Positions 44,461 through 58,800 of a stretch of 64,000 nt of DNA are shown piece after piece. The stretch covers positions 1,116,001-1,180,000 of the forward strand of contig RCTD01000015.1 in NCBI GenBank assembly GCA_014898415.1, read 5' to 3'. The position numbers and the translations under genes are program-made. Under the pieces are notes generated by a model, which saw only the letters and a list, made by a program, of their open reading frames with translations, had not been told where the DNA came from and made no database searches. Position 1 is the stretch's first letter. Each line of letters opens with the position of its first letter. Origin of the DNA: Stromatinia cepivora (taxonomy: Eukaryota; Ascomycota; Leotiomycetes; Helotiales; Sclerotiniaceae).

Positions 44461-45867
44461 TGGAAATAGAAAATAGAAACCTGAAACATCGAGAAAAATA
44501 AAAATATAACTCAGCCGTATCCTTCTCATTAGAATAAGACGAATAAATCCATCAGATAGTTATCTTGTCGATGATACATTGTTTCGAGGGGAAAAAAAAA
44601 ACCAATATTAGAATGAGAAATAGGTAGTTATTGATTGGATTAATTCGATATCGTTCGCAAATATGCATATGCTGACATGTACAGCATGCACACACCGCTC
44701 GCTCTTGGGAAAACTCCCTTGCGTTTGCTGGGTCTTTAAGTGTAGTGTAATTTTTGGGGGATTTTTGTGATGTTGTATCTAGTATCTAGTATGCTTTCCA
44801 TGCACAATTTACTGGGATATCGAAATGGAAGATACAAATGAATGGCGGATTAGGAGTTTCTAGTCGGTAATGGGGTAACGGCTTGAAAAAAGAAAATATT
44901 TACATACCTTGTTGAAGAATTATAACTTATAATACCAATTGCTGAGAAGTTGGGGATAAATGGTGGAGGTACGTACCTGCATTTAATCGGACAGACCGGA
45001 ACCTAAACACTAAATAAATCCAGCACCAAGGACGTGGAGTTTGTGGGCTTACATTTTGAACCAATTGGATGATTTACCTTATTCCATCAAGTAAGTTTGA
45101 ATGATGAATTTGGTACGGAGTAAAATGGAATGATCCGTAGTTGGGGGGATTTGGATATTTGGGATATGATGGTGGGTGGGTTGAAGTTAGTACGGAGTGT
45201 GGGTGGTGGTACCCGCTGTCAAAAATGGTCTAGAAAGTTGGGTTAGTTCTAAAAAGCAAGTTGTCAAAGATTCTTGGGATTGGGGCTTTTTTGGTGCGAG
45301 CTTAGAATTTGGAAGGAAGGCTAATGCTAATTGAAATTGAAGAGCTACCTAGTAATTTGAACCTTGGAATTTTAGGAACTGCAGGCTAAGAACTGCAAGA
45401 ACTACCTAAAATAGGTCACCGCTTTTGATGATCGGATCACAGTACGATCTTTGGTAACTTCGCGTGCTTGCGTAGTGGGAGTACGACGGTGGATGGATGT
45501 CTTTTCTTTACTTTATTTTCTTGCGTTTTGTTCTCTGACATTTGATATTTAAAGACGATCTTGGAGGAGGAAAGGGAGAGTTTGTTGCTTTATTGCTTTG
45601 CTACGAGGATTGACTACGAGTTTATACTTTTATTGGCATCTTTTGGTATCTGTGTCCGTATCGATCTGCATCTGTATCTGCATCTGCACTTGCATATTCT
45701 ATATACCCATTCGACTGGAGACGGGAACTCCGTCGAATGGCGGGTTTAGGGACGACAAATGAATTTTGATATCTGAATTGAGATAAATTGACGACGAGAT
45801 CAGACGATACAGTACGGCACGGTACGAAGGACGGTGGTTGATATGAATAGTAGATTGAGGGAAGGAA

Positions 45868-47236
45868 ATGTCAATGGGAGCTCTTTGTACCAATCTTAAA
45901 TCCACGAGGGAAGACTCGGAGGAAGAAAATGACGAAGGGGAAAGTTTGCCGGATGAGAATGGAAATGCTCCCGAAGAATTGAGACATTTGGATAATGATA
46001 TTCCACTTGTACCAGACGATAATGAGGAGGAAATGGAAATCGATGCGCTTGCTGCGAGAGAAACGGTGCGGGGGGGAAATGAAGAAGATAGGAAACGGAC
46101 TACTTATACCAAATCTGTTTTTCATCATCCCCAGACGGATCGAGATACAGTGTGAGATCCTTAATTGTTAGAAAGTAGACTGTTGTCTACTTTCTACTAC
46201 TTACCAGTCTGCTAATACTTTGTTTCAACATAGAAATTCCACTCGCTCACTCTACGATTCCGATGTAGTATATATACAACAGCATGGTCGAGTTTACGTA
46301 GGAGATTATTACATGCCAATCGATGAAGAAGAACTCGATCGTCTACGTATCATCCACCAAATATATCTCCAGATCTTCGACAATGAACTTACTACCGTGC
46401 CTTTGAAATCCCCTACTCGCATTCTCGATATTGGAACAGGAACTGGTGATTGGGCTATGGGAATGGGTGATCTGTGGCCCTCAGCCGAAATAATCGGAAC
46501 AGATATCGCCAAAGTCCAACCCACAGCGGTTCCACTAAATGTGTTCTTCGAGATCGATGATGCGGAGGAAGAAGGTGGGTGGACATGGCCACCTAATGAA
46601 TTTGATTTGGTTCATTTGAGAAATATGGCAGGTGCATTCGGCAATTGGGATCATATATATTCCGAAGCATATATACATTTAAAACCTGGCGGATGGATTG
46701 AAATCATGGATTTTGATGACCATAAAGCTTTCCTTACATTTTTCGATGAAGGTAGTCCAATGCGAGCCCTCTTACGTGATATGGAAGAAGCCGCTCGGAT
46801 ATCAGGACGACCACGGGGAGTTGCTCATCTGCAGCCGGAAAAATTACGAAAATTAGGATTTGTAGATGTAAAGGTTAAGGAATTTGGGATCCCGATGGGA
46901 ACATGGCCAGATGATAAAATTGAAAGGACGATAGGAAAATTATGGTTGGTGTCGGCTTTGAGTTCATTGGAAGCTTATACGTTAAGATTATTGACCCAGG
47001 CTTTGGGTTGGGATGAAGAGGAGGTGAGGAGGAGGTGTATGATATGTGGAGAGGATATGAGGAGGGTTAGTTTAGATGCGGAGAGGGCGAGGGGATTAAA
47101 AACTATGGCGAGGGTTTTGGTAGGTAGGAAACCGGGCTGGGAGGTGAATTCTGATAAAGATGGAGATGGGGAGAGTGTGGTGACGGAAACTCAGACGATT
47201 AATGATGATGGAAATATAAATTTTAGTGGCGAATAA
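45868..47236 (+). CDS. LaeA-like SAM-dependent methyltransferase
   Basis: Two exons, 45868-46151 and 46234-47236, coding 428 residues. The first exon encodes an acidic, low-complexity N terminus (EDSEEENDEGES, DNEEEMEIDA). The second starts with NSTRSLYDSDV and a YVGDYYMPIDEEELDRL segment common in fungal TAM-type methyltransferases, then the SAM site RILDIGTGTGDWAMGMGD (about residues 157-175), the GTDIAKVQP acidic loop, FDLVHLRNMAGAF, and LKPGGWIEIMDFD. This matches LaeA-related fungal proteins, many of which surround or control secondary metabolism, though this copy need not be LaeA itself. The C terminus is acidic again. Target unknown; no catalytic partner is adjacent. Confidence 0.82.
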
Positions 47237-49304
47237 ATTCGCTCGCTTGCTATTGTCCTACTAGTGTAGTCAGTAGTCGAAGATCTCAAGTTTATCTACC
47301 TATTCTGTATAGTGTTTGAGGCATTTTGTGTTTATGGTTGTACTCTTTTCAAGCTGGGGAGTCGTTTTTTTCCCTGCGAGCAAGCGAAATAGCAAGCAAG
47401 CAAGCGCGGCATTTTGATGTTTTTAAAAGTATACTTACTTGACGACATAACGATTATCGAGAAACATTCATGAAAATGGGGAAGAAGTTGAATGATGAAA
47501 TTTTTTTGATGAAAAAACTGATGACTCTTGAGCATAGCGAGAAATGGAATCTGGATTGAGATGATTTTGAGATGATTTTGAGATGATTTTGAGATGATTT
47601 TGAGATGATTTTGAGATGATTTTGAGATGATTTTGATATAAGTAGGAGTATTTATTTTAAATTTGTAGTTTATGATAGATACCCCGATAAATATTAGAGC
47701 AGGTTTCTCCGATTATCACTTCTTTCACTAATTTTAGTTAACGTGCATTTTCGAATGTTTTTGCAGCATAGAGAACAGTACTTACATTTTGAAGCACCTT
47801 TTTTTCGTGTCGTGCCATAAATTCGTTAAACGTGAAGGGATATTTACATTTATATTTATAATTACTTATAGCGTAGATATGGTTTTTTTATCATCATATC
47901 TCTCTTTTGGCTCGCATGCTAGGCACTTTTTGGAGGTAACTTTGTATTGCTTCTTCAGACGGTCGATGGATCGAGGCTGGTGCTGTTGTTGATGATGAGA
48001 TGTTGCTTTCTTTTTTGAAAAAATGTTCTTGACGTCTATATTCGTTGTCATGTTCATTGTCATGTTCATTGCCATGTTCATTTTGATATTGAACAATTGC
48101 TAGATTTTGCTTGGAATCTGTAGGAAACATCAGTGCAGATATAAAGGGAAGCTTTGAGGGATATTTCAAAAAGCATTGAATCATTTAGCTTAAATTTCTT
48201 CACGGCGCCACTATCATCAGACACAATCGACCTCTTTTAATCCTGTGGTTCACTACTTCATGTTCAACAGCCATTTTTCATTTTAGATACCTGAAATCTC
48301 TTCAGCAGATAGATTGGAATCTGACCGAAAATAAAAAACAAATGGATGAAAGAACATGAACAAAAGAGGAATTACACAAACAATGCCAAAACGTCAACTT
48401 TTCAATATCCGAAATAATCTGAAAAATGAGAAAAGCGGCAAATTCTCAATCAAATGTGATTAAAGCCGCCACAATCTCGATACTCCTCGGCGACGACCTA
48501 GAGGGAACAAGTAAGTAAGCCGTGAAAAGTAGCACGACAACTGAATCTCAAGATACATACAACCTTCAAACGCCCACTTTAATCGCGTAAAAATATTCTC
48601 CTTCACGAATAATTGAGTTCCAATGTCCGAATCTGAGAATGATGAACTGACATGCCAGCCACTGGTTAAGTGATAGGATGATAGTAATAATGGGGTCTTG
48701 AGCTGGCGGGCATAACTTCCTCATAAGAAAATATCAGGCTGTAAGAGGAGATTTGTAATGTTAAGAATAATGATGGGTAAAAGGGGAGTTATGCATATTT
48801 TATCGAGTGTTTTAATGATGGGAAAACGGCGTACACAAAGAGAAATAAGAGAAGCCAGGAGGTGAATTGCATGATAAGCAGGTGATTCCCATTTGGTTAC
48901 CCTTCTTCATTTCAAGAAGGAATATGGACGCACGCCGTGAATGACAAGAACATATTGAGCATCATACCTCCAAAATTGAGATGGAAATTTCATAGGGTTG
49001 GTTCCGGTCACGTTTTCAAAGATAGAATCACATCAGCAGCTCACTGACCTCGACTGGATCTCATTGATTTGGGGATAGCATTGCTTATGTTCTTCTGCCG
49101 TATAGTAAGTTTAGTCCAGCCTTTAAAAGAGTAGAACTGGAACTAGAACTTCCAGAATTTGTGTCCCAAACAGACCACTGGCCTAGGAGAGGCCCTTTTA
49201 GGCCAAATGCAGTTGTGGAGTAGCAGGTACCTGAAATATCGTATGTTTTAGACGACGTGCTTCAGTATTTCGAAGACCCCAAGGTATCTATCTGTATGTG
49301 AAGT
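47237..49304. other. Intergenic spacer with two tandem repeats
   Basis: Besides the 11-bp array at 47558, a 12-bp CATGTTCATTGT unit is repeated three times at 48045-48082. A minus-strand frame over the latter (47894-48184) reads NEHGNEHDNEHDNEY but has no family features. No gene was supported. Confidence 0.5.
47558..47634. repeat. 11-bp tandem repeat GAGATGATTTT, seven copies
   Basis: Seven perfect units in a row. The near-identity of units suggests recent expansion. Confidence 0.9.
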
Positions 49305-50504
<1,200 letters not shown>

Positions 50505-51144
50505 TTTCGCGGGTGTAAAGTTGACTTTGTAGGCAGAATAGTATTGATAGGGTAAGTGTAGTTGATTAAGGTGATTGTGATAGAGGTTGTGAGGAGTGAG
50601 GATTTAGTCTTCAAGAAACCTTTCAAGGAGAGATTGAGTGAATTATGGTGTGTTTTTATACCGCTTACTTCTTAGCGTTTCATGAATTGCCGTGGTTTAG
50701 AACTTGGTGGGCGTGGCTTTAGCGGCAGATAATCTGACGTTTTACTCCCACGAAAGACGACTCAAGATGTATGATGTAAATCTACATAATTATAAGTATA
50801 TTTCGAAGAGAATTAGTATCCGAAGCAATAATTCTTTCTCATGCTATTGACTCTGAATAATAGATGATGAAAAGTAGGTCATGAAGAAAACCGAAAAGAA
50901 AAGCCAGATATTTGGGCTCACTAGAAACCTCACCGGGCGTACTTGGATCTTCAAATCAAAATAAAGTTCAGATATTTCGAAAAGCCCTAGGACTCTTGTT
51001 TAACATCTGATCTTATTCTATGTTATTTTTCTATCCAATAATTATTATCTTTAATCATAAACATTAACCCTCATCCTAAATAACCAAATATCTACAACGA
51101 AAGTAAATCTCCCTCTAATTCCATGCTCCTCTCCAAATACAACC
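50505..51144. other. Intergenic spacer
   Basis: Promoter of the Tae1-like gene and 3' flank of the deacetylase gene. Nothing else was recognised. Confidence 0.5.
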
Positions 51145-53053
51145 CTAAGTACAAGTACCAAAACCCTTTTGGCATCCTGTACCACAATAATCAGTGGTAC
51201 TTCCACAATATCCATGCGTACTACAACAAGTTCCATAACTGCTTCCCAGGCAAGTTTCCTTGGTAGTACCTCCACATGACCCATCAGTGCTAACTATCAG
51301 AGTAGAAGTCACAACGGCGACGGATGTGGCAGTTTTGGATGTGGATTTTTTGATGGAGGTAGTGGATGCCGAGCAGGTCCCTGCAATGGGTTGGCAGCCA
51401 GTCCCGCAGTAGTCAGTGGTACTTCCACAGTCTAGTTTGAGTCTGCGTTAGTAAATAGGGAGGTATGAAGTGAGGGTACATAACGAGAATTCTTACATCC
51501 ATGTTGCGAGCAGCAGTTACCGTAGCTGGATCCAATACAAGTGATAGAGCTTGAGCAGCTTCCATCGGTAGAAACTTTTTGGGTGCTACTTGATTGTGCG
51601 GAAGTTGAGGTTTTAGTAGTGCTGGTTGAAGCTTTCGTACTGCTTGAAGCTTTCGCAGTGCTGGTTGAAGCTTTCGCAGTGCTGGTTGAAGTTGTAGATG
51701 ATCCAGAGCAAGTTCCACTGCCAGGTTGACAACCGGTACCGCAATAGGCGTCAGTAGATCCGCAAAATCCATTGATAGAACAGCAGTTTCCATAAATGGA
51801 ACCCAGACATGTAACATCTGCATTGCAGGAACCGTCATCGGAAACTTGTTGACTTGGTGTAGGGACAGGGGCGTTAGGATTACCGCTTCTGTACCAGTTC
51901 TCAGATGGGTCGCCGAGACAATCTCCCACGGTAACAGACTTGAATCCATGAGAGTACATGGAAGCGAGGATGTAATCAGTAAGGTTATAGACGGTCTGAT
52001 AATGTATGTCGTGCTCGATTTCCAGGAAGTTGTCTGTAGTAGGATTGGCGGTGGCAATGGCGGCATCCCAAATGTTCTTGGAGTTTTGAATGAGAGTTGC
52101 AGCATCATTCAAGTATCCCTCGGTATCCAAATCAAAATAAGTCACATGGTAGCCCAAGTCTGCCATAAGATCACCACAAGTGTCGTTGCACTCGGAATAA
52201 GGTGGTCTCATATAAGTTGGGAAATACCCGAGAATGTTTCTGAAGGCCATCTCATTATAGTACATTTGGTTTTTGAACATCGTTGGGTCAAGGGATGTCA
52301 AATTTTGGTGACCCCAGGTGTGAGATGCGATTTGATGACCTTCGGCAACCATACGTTTGATAACAGCAACATACTCTGCGGTGGTATCAATTGCACCTTT
52401 GCCAAGGTTGTTACCGGTGATCATGAAGGTAGCTTTAGCTCCATAAGCTGCAAGTTTGTCAAGAAGGTCATTAGTGTAAAGATAAGGTCCGTCATCGAAA
52501 GTAAATGCAATATCTATCAAAGAAAATAAGTCAGCATTTCCCTAGCATCACAAAAGAGCCCAGAAATACAAACCTCCAGCAACCTGACAATCGTAAACAC
52601 CAGCTCCTCCATATGGAACATTGCCAATATGTGGGCGTTCAATATTTGCTGTCGAAGCACCAGCTGGAGCTTGGAGTGTGTCACAGAGAGGTCCATATTC
52701 GAACTGGCAATCTGGAGCTGCACAATAATCTTTTGTGGTACCGCAGTATCTAGTTCCATTAGTTGAGATCTTTCGAGCTGACGGGAAACTACCCACCCTT
52801 CTGGAGAGCAACATGCATTTACACAGCTACCAACACCGGGACCGCAAGTATTCGGATCGTCCGCCCTCGGCCCTACCTCAGATGCCCTTTCTTCCACATG
52901 CACGGGATTTGCGATTGGAGCTGGCATGGCATTGCGACCTTTGATTGTTTGAAGGAACTCTCTGCCACCCATTAATTTTGGCATAGCAGGTCCTGGATGT
53001 GCACTAGACAACGAAGCCAAGGCCACGGTGGCTAGTAGCGTTACAGACTTCAT
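51145..53053 (-). CDS. Chitin deacetylase with four CBM18 chitin-binding modules
   Basis: Four exons on the minus strand: 53053-52797, 52749-52574, 52513-51497, 51431-51145, coding 578 residues. A signal peptide (about residues 1-18) and a propeptide-like stretch precede CBM18 module 1 (CGPGVGSC ... CCSPEGYCGTTKDYC), completed across a 47-bp intron. The NodB catalytic domain follows with TFDDGP (about 148), SHTWGHQNL (about 208) and MRPPYSECN (about 246), all metal and catalytic motifs present. Three more CBM18 modules follow, each ending in the CGST..YCGTGCQ pattern, separated by Ser/Thr/Ala/Lys linkers such as STSTAKASTSTAKASS. It is a secreted enzyme that removes acetyl groups from chitin. 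No GPI signal was seen at the C terminus. Confidence 0.93.
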
Positions 53054-54299
53054 GTTGATAGTCTGATGAACGAGTGTGAGGTGCAATTAGCTAAACAAAT
53101 ATGGCTTTTCGCAAGATTATATGTATAATCAGATTAAACCTTACACCTAGCTGCGGTTTTGTCAAGACTGGTGGTAAACGAAAGACTGTACACACAAGAT
53201 TGAAGCGACTGTAAGGGTTATAAAAACCGATGAGGAAGTGAAGGAGGTTGCAAAGTTGGACGAACTCTTCGTATTAAATCCCAAGAACAGAAACGACGTG
53301 ACCTGATATGCAGCGACAACAAACAGGGGAGTATGCAAAGGTAATATAATTTTCTGGGGTCGAAACTTTAAGAATGTAGCTAAAAGTCCGATTTGTATGG
53401 GTACAACATGCAGCCTACCAACGATTGCACCACAAGGATGCAGGATCTGTGCAGCCATCCCATCACTGAATGAGACGACAAGGAACGATTTTTCTTCTCT
53501 GTATACTTCTTACATATAGGTGCAGGCCCAAGAACTCATTATACTGTTTAGAGAACATATTAATGTAGGTCACAATGAGCTGGAGAGTGGAAGGGTGTGA
53601 AGTGGGGTACAAAAGTCTCGAAGAGGTCCAAGAACCATGCCCGATAACAAGAAAAGTATTAGATTAATTACCTCATAAGGATGTTTTCATACTAAAAAAC
53701 CTTTTTGACGGCTGGGCGTTTGTGCCTCGTTTGTATCCTTACAGGTGGTGAATGCTAAAATGTTAAAATACGATCGGAAAATTTTGAATGAAGGGGTCTT
53801 CCGACTTCGTGGTGCCAATCATGGTTGCCATGCAAAAGATAATACGCGGCTTTTGATCACAACCTCCTTTTCAGCTCGCTTTTAATGCTACCTAGGTATG
53901 TGGAAGACTCCTTTCCATGCGAGAAAGTGGCAGAATGACAAAAGAGACTGAGGTGGAGATTGAAAATTTAACATCGTCTCATGGCCTTCATCCCGGGCAG
54001 TAAGTAAGCTTAAGCTTGGCATATGCATGTCCATTTTCGCCCCCTTAAGGCTCCGTCAATATAAACATGTTCTCTTCGCGATGCGGGCACTTGGAAGCGT
54101 TCACCAGTTGGAAAATATGTTGTGGAGCATTTCAACAAAACGTGTCAAGTATTAGCTCGTATTCAAAGGCAACAAATGAGCAAACAAAAGAAAAAGTAGT
54201 TTATCAAATCAAATCAACGCCCTGTGTGCAGTTTTAAGCATAATCTGTCACGAATCGTGAACCACAGGAGGCTAACCACGTGATACCTCTTATCTCCTA
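53054..54299. promoter_or_regulatory. Deacetylase promoter region and boundary to AT-rich block
   Basis: No further gene was supported; a 98-codon minus-strand frame at 53162-53458 has no family features. Base composition changes sharply near 54.3 kb. Confidence 0.4.
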
Positions 54300-54703
54300 T
54301 ATCAATTTATAAGCTGATCATCTGTATACATACATTACGAATTATACGATTTAGTATAATAAAATGGTAACCCTAATAACGCTTACATATAATTCTGTAA
54401 CCCATAAATAAATATTTATATATATATATCTAATCGCTCCTTATAAACTATAGTTCTTCAATTGTAGATTCTAAAGAATATAATTGATTCTATTTATTCA
54501 ATTCTATTACGGCTTTTATACATTATATTATCTACAATTCATTTACAAGTATCCAATTATTTGGTAACTTCCCAAATAATATCTCATTTTAATAATACCT
54601 TCTTAGGTGAACTTTTATAAATGTTATATTTAGAGGAAAAAAATCTATTCCGATTTAATTGATAAAGATATAAACATTTTTAAAAATGTACCATCACTTT
54701 CAT

Positions 54704-56260
54704 AATGCAACAAACTTCTCCTTCTATATGCTTTGAATCTTCGAAAATATATTCTAAGGAACCTTCTTTTTCTCCTTAATTATTTCAACAATCCTTTAAA
54801 GAAAATATAAATATAGAATTGGATAACATTATTATTGGAAAAAAGAAGATTGATAAAAAAAAGATTTTAATATATAAAACCGATGCTCCTAATAATTCAA
54901 TTGCTCCTTCCGAATTATTATTATAATTACAAGATCTCTATGTAATAATTATAAATTTGAAAAAGGAGAATCGATAATTGAAAGTTATGGTGATAACGAA
55001 CTCTGCAATAGTGCAACCTTTTTCTGAGCCCTAAGTAATACCTACACAAGCATTTAGATCAATAGCAGTACCTGGGATTCTCTTTATTCCCTTAATCGAA
55101 ATTCAAGGATCTTCATCTAAGCAAACCTGAAGATCCCGAAGTCAAAGAAAGAAAACTTCAATCAGATAATCTGATTATTCGGGGTTCTCCAAGGATTCTC
55201 CTTCCCTTTCAGAAAGTGACAATCCATTTAATAATCAAGGGTCCTTTTATTCAAAAAACCAACCTAATCAATCAAGATTATATTCCTGTATCAATTACAA
55301 CTCGCAATAAGATATATATACACCAAAATCTATAAATCTTATTATTAAACTTAACAATAGTATTGAACCTAAAATTAGTTTATAGTAATTATTGATCATA
55401 GAACGATTCGAACTGTATACTATATTATTTAAAAATGAAACACAACATTGCACATATATAATCGATCAAATTGAATCGGAAGTATAAATATATTGTCATA
55501 CTTTTTATATACAAGTGCCCTGATTTACAGTATTCGAATTAATCGAATAGTTTGTAGCAATCTATCAAAACCCAATCAAAATCGATGATATTCGTTTTCA
55601 ATATGAGATATGGATTATACCTAATACAATTCGATATAACAATTTCCTAGAATGGTATAGGAAATTCAGATTATTTATTATCCAAATAAAGATTATCGAT
55701 GATAAAATTCTATTCAGGGATTTCGAATAGAAGATTTCCGATTTTTTTTTGTGAGCAATAGTAATATTTATTAAGGATTACAAAACTATAGAAGAACTCG
55801 CGAATATACTTATTAGAATAGATTAAAACGAAGTTTCATTACAAAAACGAAATCGATATCGCATTGATTGAAAAGTTTTTGTAGCTATTCGCAAATCAAT
55901 GATTATTACAAATTTTTTGTAACCCTTTCAGAACTCTAACAGCTCCAATTTTGGAACCTTCACATTCCCGAAACCATTTCCATCCCGGAATACCCCTTCC
56001 GGATATACCGGCCCCACCATATCCAATAATTATTCGAATTTCAAATGTTTGTCACTCTCTTTTTCTTCTAAAGTAATATATACATCGACGCCTCGTATCG
56101 ATAATTTTAATGAAATTGAAACGATATAAAAAGAAATAGAAGAATTCGAAGAATATCGGGATACCAAAAAAGATTTCAACCCAAAAGTTATAGTTAAAGT
56201 TATACAAAATGCCCGTTTAGAAAAAGAAAAGCGTTTAAAATCAAATATTTAGATTCCATC
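54704..56260 (+). mobile_element. Gag-like LTR retrotransposon relic (Gypsy-type likely)
   Basis: Plus-strand frame fragments start MQQTSPSICFESSKIYS and continue through a piece at about 55436-55740 (QHCTYIIDQIESEV, then stops, then PIKIDDIRFQYEIW and NNFLEWYRKFRLF) that resembles the helical part of Gypsy gag proteins. A charged tail with EIEEFEEYRD and ARLEKEKRL follows near 56130-56250. No polymerase was found after it. The class is a judgement from protein style. Confidence 0.4.
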
Positions 56261-56569
56261 TCCATTTTAAGTATTATATAGGATATAAGATTTCTTAATC
56301 TAATTAAGCTTATAAAAAGAAAAGCATTCATTCTTTTTTGTAACCTTTCGAAAAATAATTATATTTATTGATTAAGAACATTCATTGACTTTAAAGCAAA
56401 TAGATTTGTTTTTATTAATATTATATTCCTTACTTATTTATTTCCTATATTCAAATCCAGAATTATATTATTTGAAACTTCAATTAAAGTTAAAGAGTAT
56501 AATGATATATAAGGCTATACCATTACCCATTTCATATTCCTTAATTTAATGGTTGATAGTTATAATATC

Positions 56570-56876
56570 ACGGGATAGTATGATTACAGAGCACTTTCAG
56601 GGATCGGGGAATAGGTGGTACACGTGATTGGTAGAGTAAAAGAATTGAATGATTTGCCCTTGATTATATGAATCAAAAGCTGTATATATAGAATAAATAA
56701 ATGATTATCTAGCCAATATACACCTTAATTAGATTAGATCTCTGTTTACTAGGATATCAGGATCACTTTATCAATTGATAGATTGGTAAGGGCTAATAGA
56801 TCCTTCATTCCGATTGGAAAGCATACACTTTAATCCTTCGTAGGATATAGAGGATTACAGGGCTTTCCATGATACA
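56570..56876 (-). mobile_element. Candidate 3' LTR of the minus-strand Copia relic
   Basis: Read on the minus strand, a G6 polypurine tract (56877-56882) is followed at once by TGTATCATGG, as expected for a 3' LTR start. A TATATA-like box and a relatively GC-rich segment lie inside. The far end is not fixed. The matching 5' LTR would be outside the window. Confidence 0.4.
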
Positions 56877-57249
56877 CCCCCCAGATCGAAAAGCGATCTG
56901 AAACAAATGGAAAGATATAGAAAATAACAATTCATATAATTCGTGAATGAATATACAAAACGATTATAGACAAACATCAACAAAGGAATAATGTAATATA
57001 TAAACCTGAAATAATCCTGGTACCCTTGGAATAGAAAAGAATTTGATTATATATAAATCGCAAATTTCTTTTAGTATTCGGCTTACTATCTACGATATTC
57101 TTCGAAATCAAGATTTTGAACAATAAAAAGAAAGTTTTCCGTCGGAAGAATACAAATGAATGATCGATCCTGCAATATAGCAATTGAGAATGTATATAAT
57201 TACTAAACTACAGTGTATTGATCGCAATAACAAAGTAAAATGAATGAAT

Positions 57250-58800
57250 TTTTAAAGGTATATAAATCCCCTCTTCGCATTTTTGTTTTTATCTTTAATC
57301 AAGTTCTTATTGATCATTATTATACCTAAGATTTCGGGGTCTAAAAAGACTAAACAAACGAATTTCAATCGTACTAAGCAAATAACGGCTGAGAAAAAAG
57401 CTTTGAGAGAATCGAATGCAAAAAAAGATCCCAATACTCCTTCAAAGGATCAACAAATCGAGCAAAAAGAATTAATAAATCCAATACAAATAATAAACCA
57501 AAATATTGATCTCTGGAAGTATAGCTTAACTAAATCTACTCCTAAAATAATATATAATCATTTATTTCAGAAACCGCTCCTCTTTATCAAAGGAATTGCT
57601 GTTTATCGTAATCAATTGCCTATTATAAATTCAAATAATAATTTGGAGGTAGGTTTCATTCTTAGATCCTGTTGTATAATTGAAAGGTTTTACTAATCCT
57701 GTATTTGTAATTATCAAAGTAAAGGTTATTCGATGAAAGAAAAAAAAGAAAAAGGGTTTCTTTATCTGATAACAACAATTCATTTGATCCTTCAACACCA
57801 GGTTTTTCGGACAATAAACTGAATGAAAAAGAGAAAGAAAAAAGATCGTCGAAAATTGTTGGTTCTCCAATCAAAACAAAAAATAAAAAGAATCGTAAAA
57901 AAAAGAACGATCATCTATACATTCGATACATGAAATCATTGATTGTTAAAAGATATAATTTCTATAGCGAATACTTTATTGATTCTTTCAAACCAAATAA
58001 TCATCGATATTGGAATTATGATACTCATCTGTATACTCTTTTACCAGCTTTCCTTTATTCTCTAGTAGATTATTATATCACCATTCATCAGCAAAATTCA
58101 AAAATAAATTCTTTATTCACCCCCCCCACCTTTATAATATACTAATCATTGATTGTATAATCCAAGCAGGGATACAGAATTACAATAAAAATAATACTAA
58201 AGATCGAAAAGAAAAAAGAAATTATTCTTTCGCCTCCATATCATTGTTCCCTCTTTCCTTACTATATTACTTATTGGAATCCTTGAAAAACCAAACGAAA
58301 AAAATACATTATAATTTCGGAAAGTAATAATAAGAATAAAAAAAAAAGAATAATAGAGAAGAAAAAGAGAAAAGAATAAATAATATATTTAAAGAAAAAG
58401 AAAAAGAGGGATAATCCTTTAGCTTCTATAATATTGATGGTATCAATAGTTCCGATTATTTCAATTGTTCTTTGTTCCTTAATTGTTACGGATAATCCAA
58501 AGACTCTTTTACTTGAACTTTAAGCTATTAAATTTAAAAAGAAACTTATTCTTTTTTAAGAACAAAAAAATAAAAAGCGAAGAAGTGATCGGCCTTAATT
58601 GTTCTTTGTTTTCCAATGAATATAAAGTACACGAATTGAAGCGCGTCATAGAAAAATATAATGATCTGGAATACCAAATAGGATTCATTCCATTTATACC
58701 AAAAGGAAGAATTACAAACTCCAGATTATCGTTATCCAAACTTTATAATCCAGATTATCATTATTCAAGCTCTATAATCATCATTACTCAAACTCTATGA
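57250..58800 (+). other. Unassigned Lys/Asn-rich degraded frames
   Basis: Fragments at 57283-57696, 57930-58145 and 58483-58800 are A-rich frames (for example QQIEQKELINPIQIINQNID). They lie between the Copia reverse transcriptase region and its candidate 3' LTR, on the opposite strand. They could be a nested second relic or an extra antisense ORF of the element. No family was recognised. Confidence 0.25.

Larger units (their letters stand above)
43242..45867. other. Long intergenic spacer rich in simple repeats
   Basis: Contains several G/T/A-only repeat arrays. No gene was supported; minus-strand frames at 43510-44529 are composition artefacts (no stops because the strand lacks G). The right end is the 5' region of the methyltransferase gene. 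Confidence 0.55.

Noticed and set aside
43510..44529. Several minus-strand Pro/Asn/Gln/Thr-rich frames
   Set aside because: Produced by a strand nearly lacking G; no stop codons by composition, no gene structure.
51726..52529. 267-codon plus-strand frame
   Set aside because: Antisense shadow of the chitin deacetylase catalytic domain.
57631..57874. Two overlapping Phe-rich minus-strand frames
   Set aside because: Composition effect in A-rich degraded DNA; no Copia motif in either.
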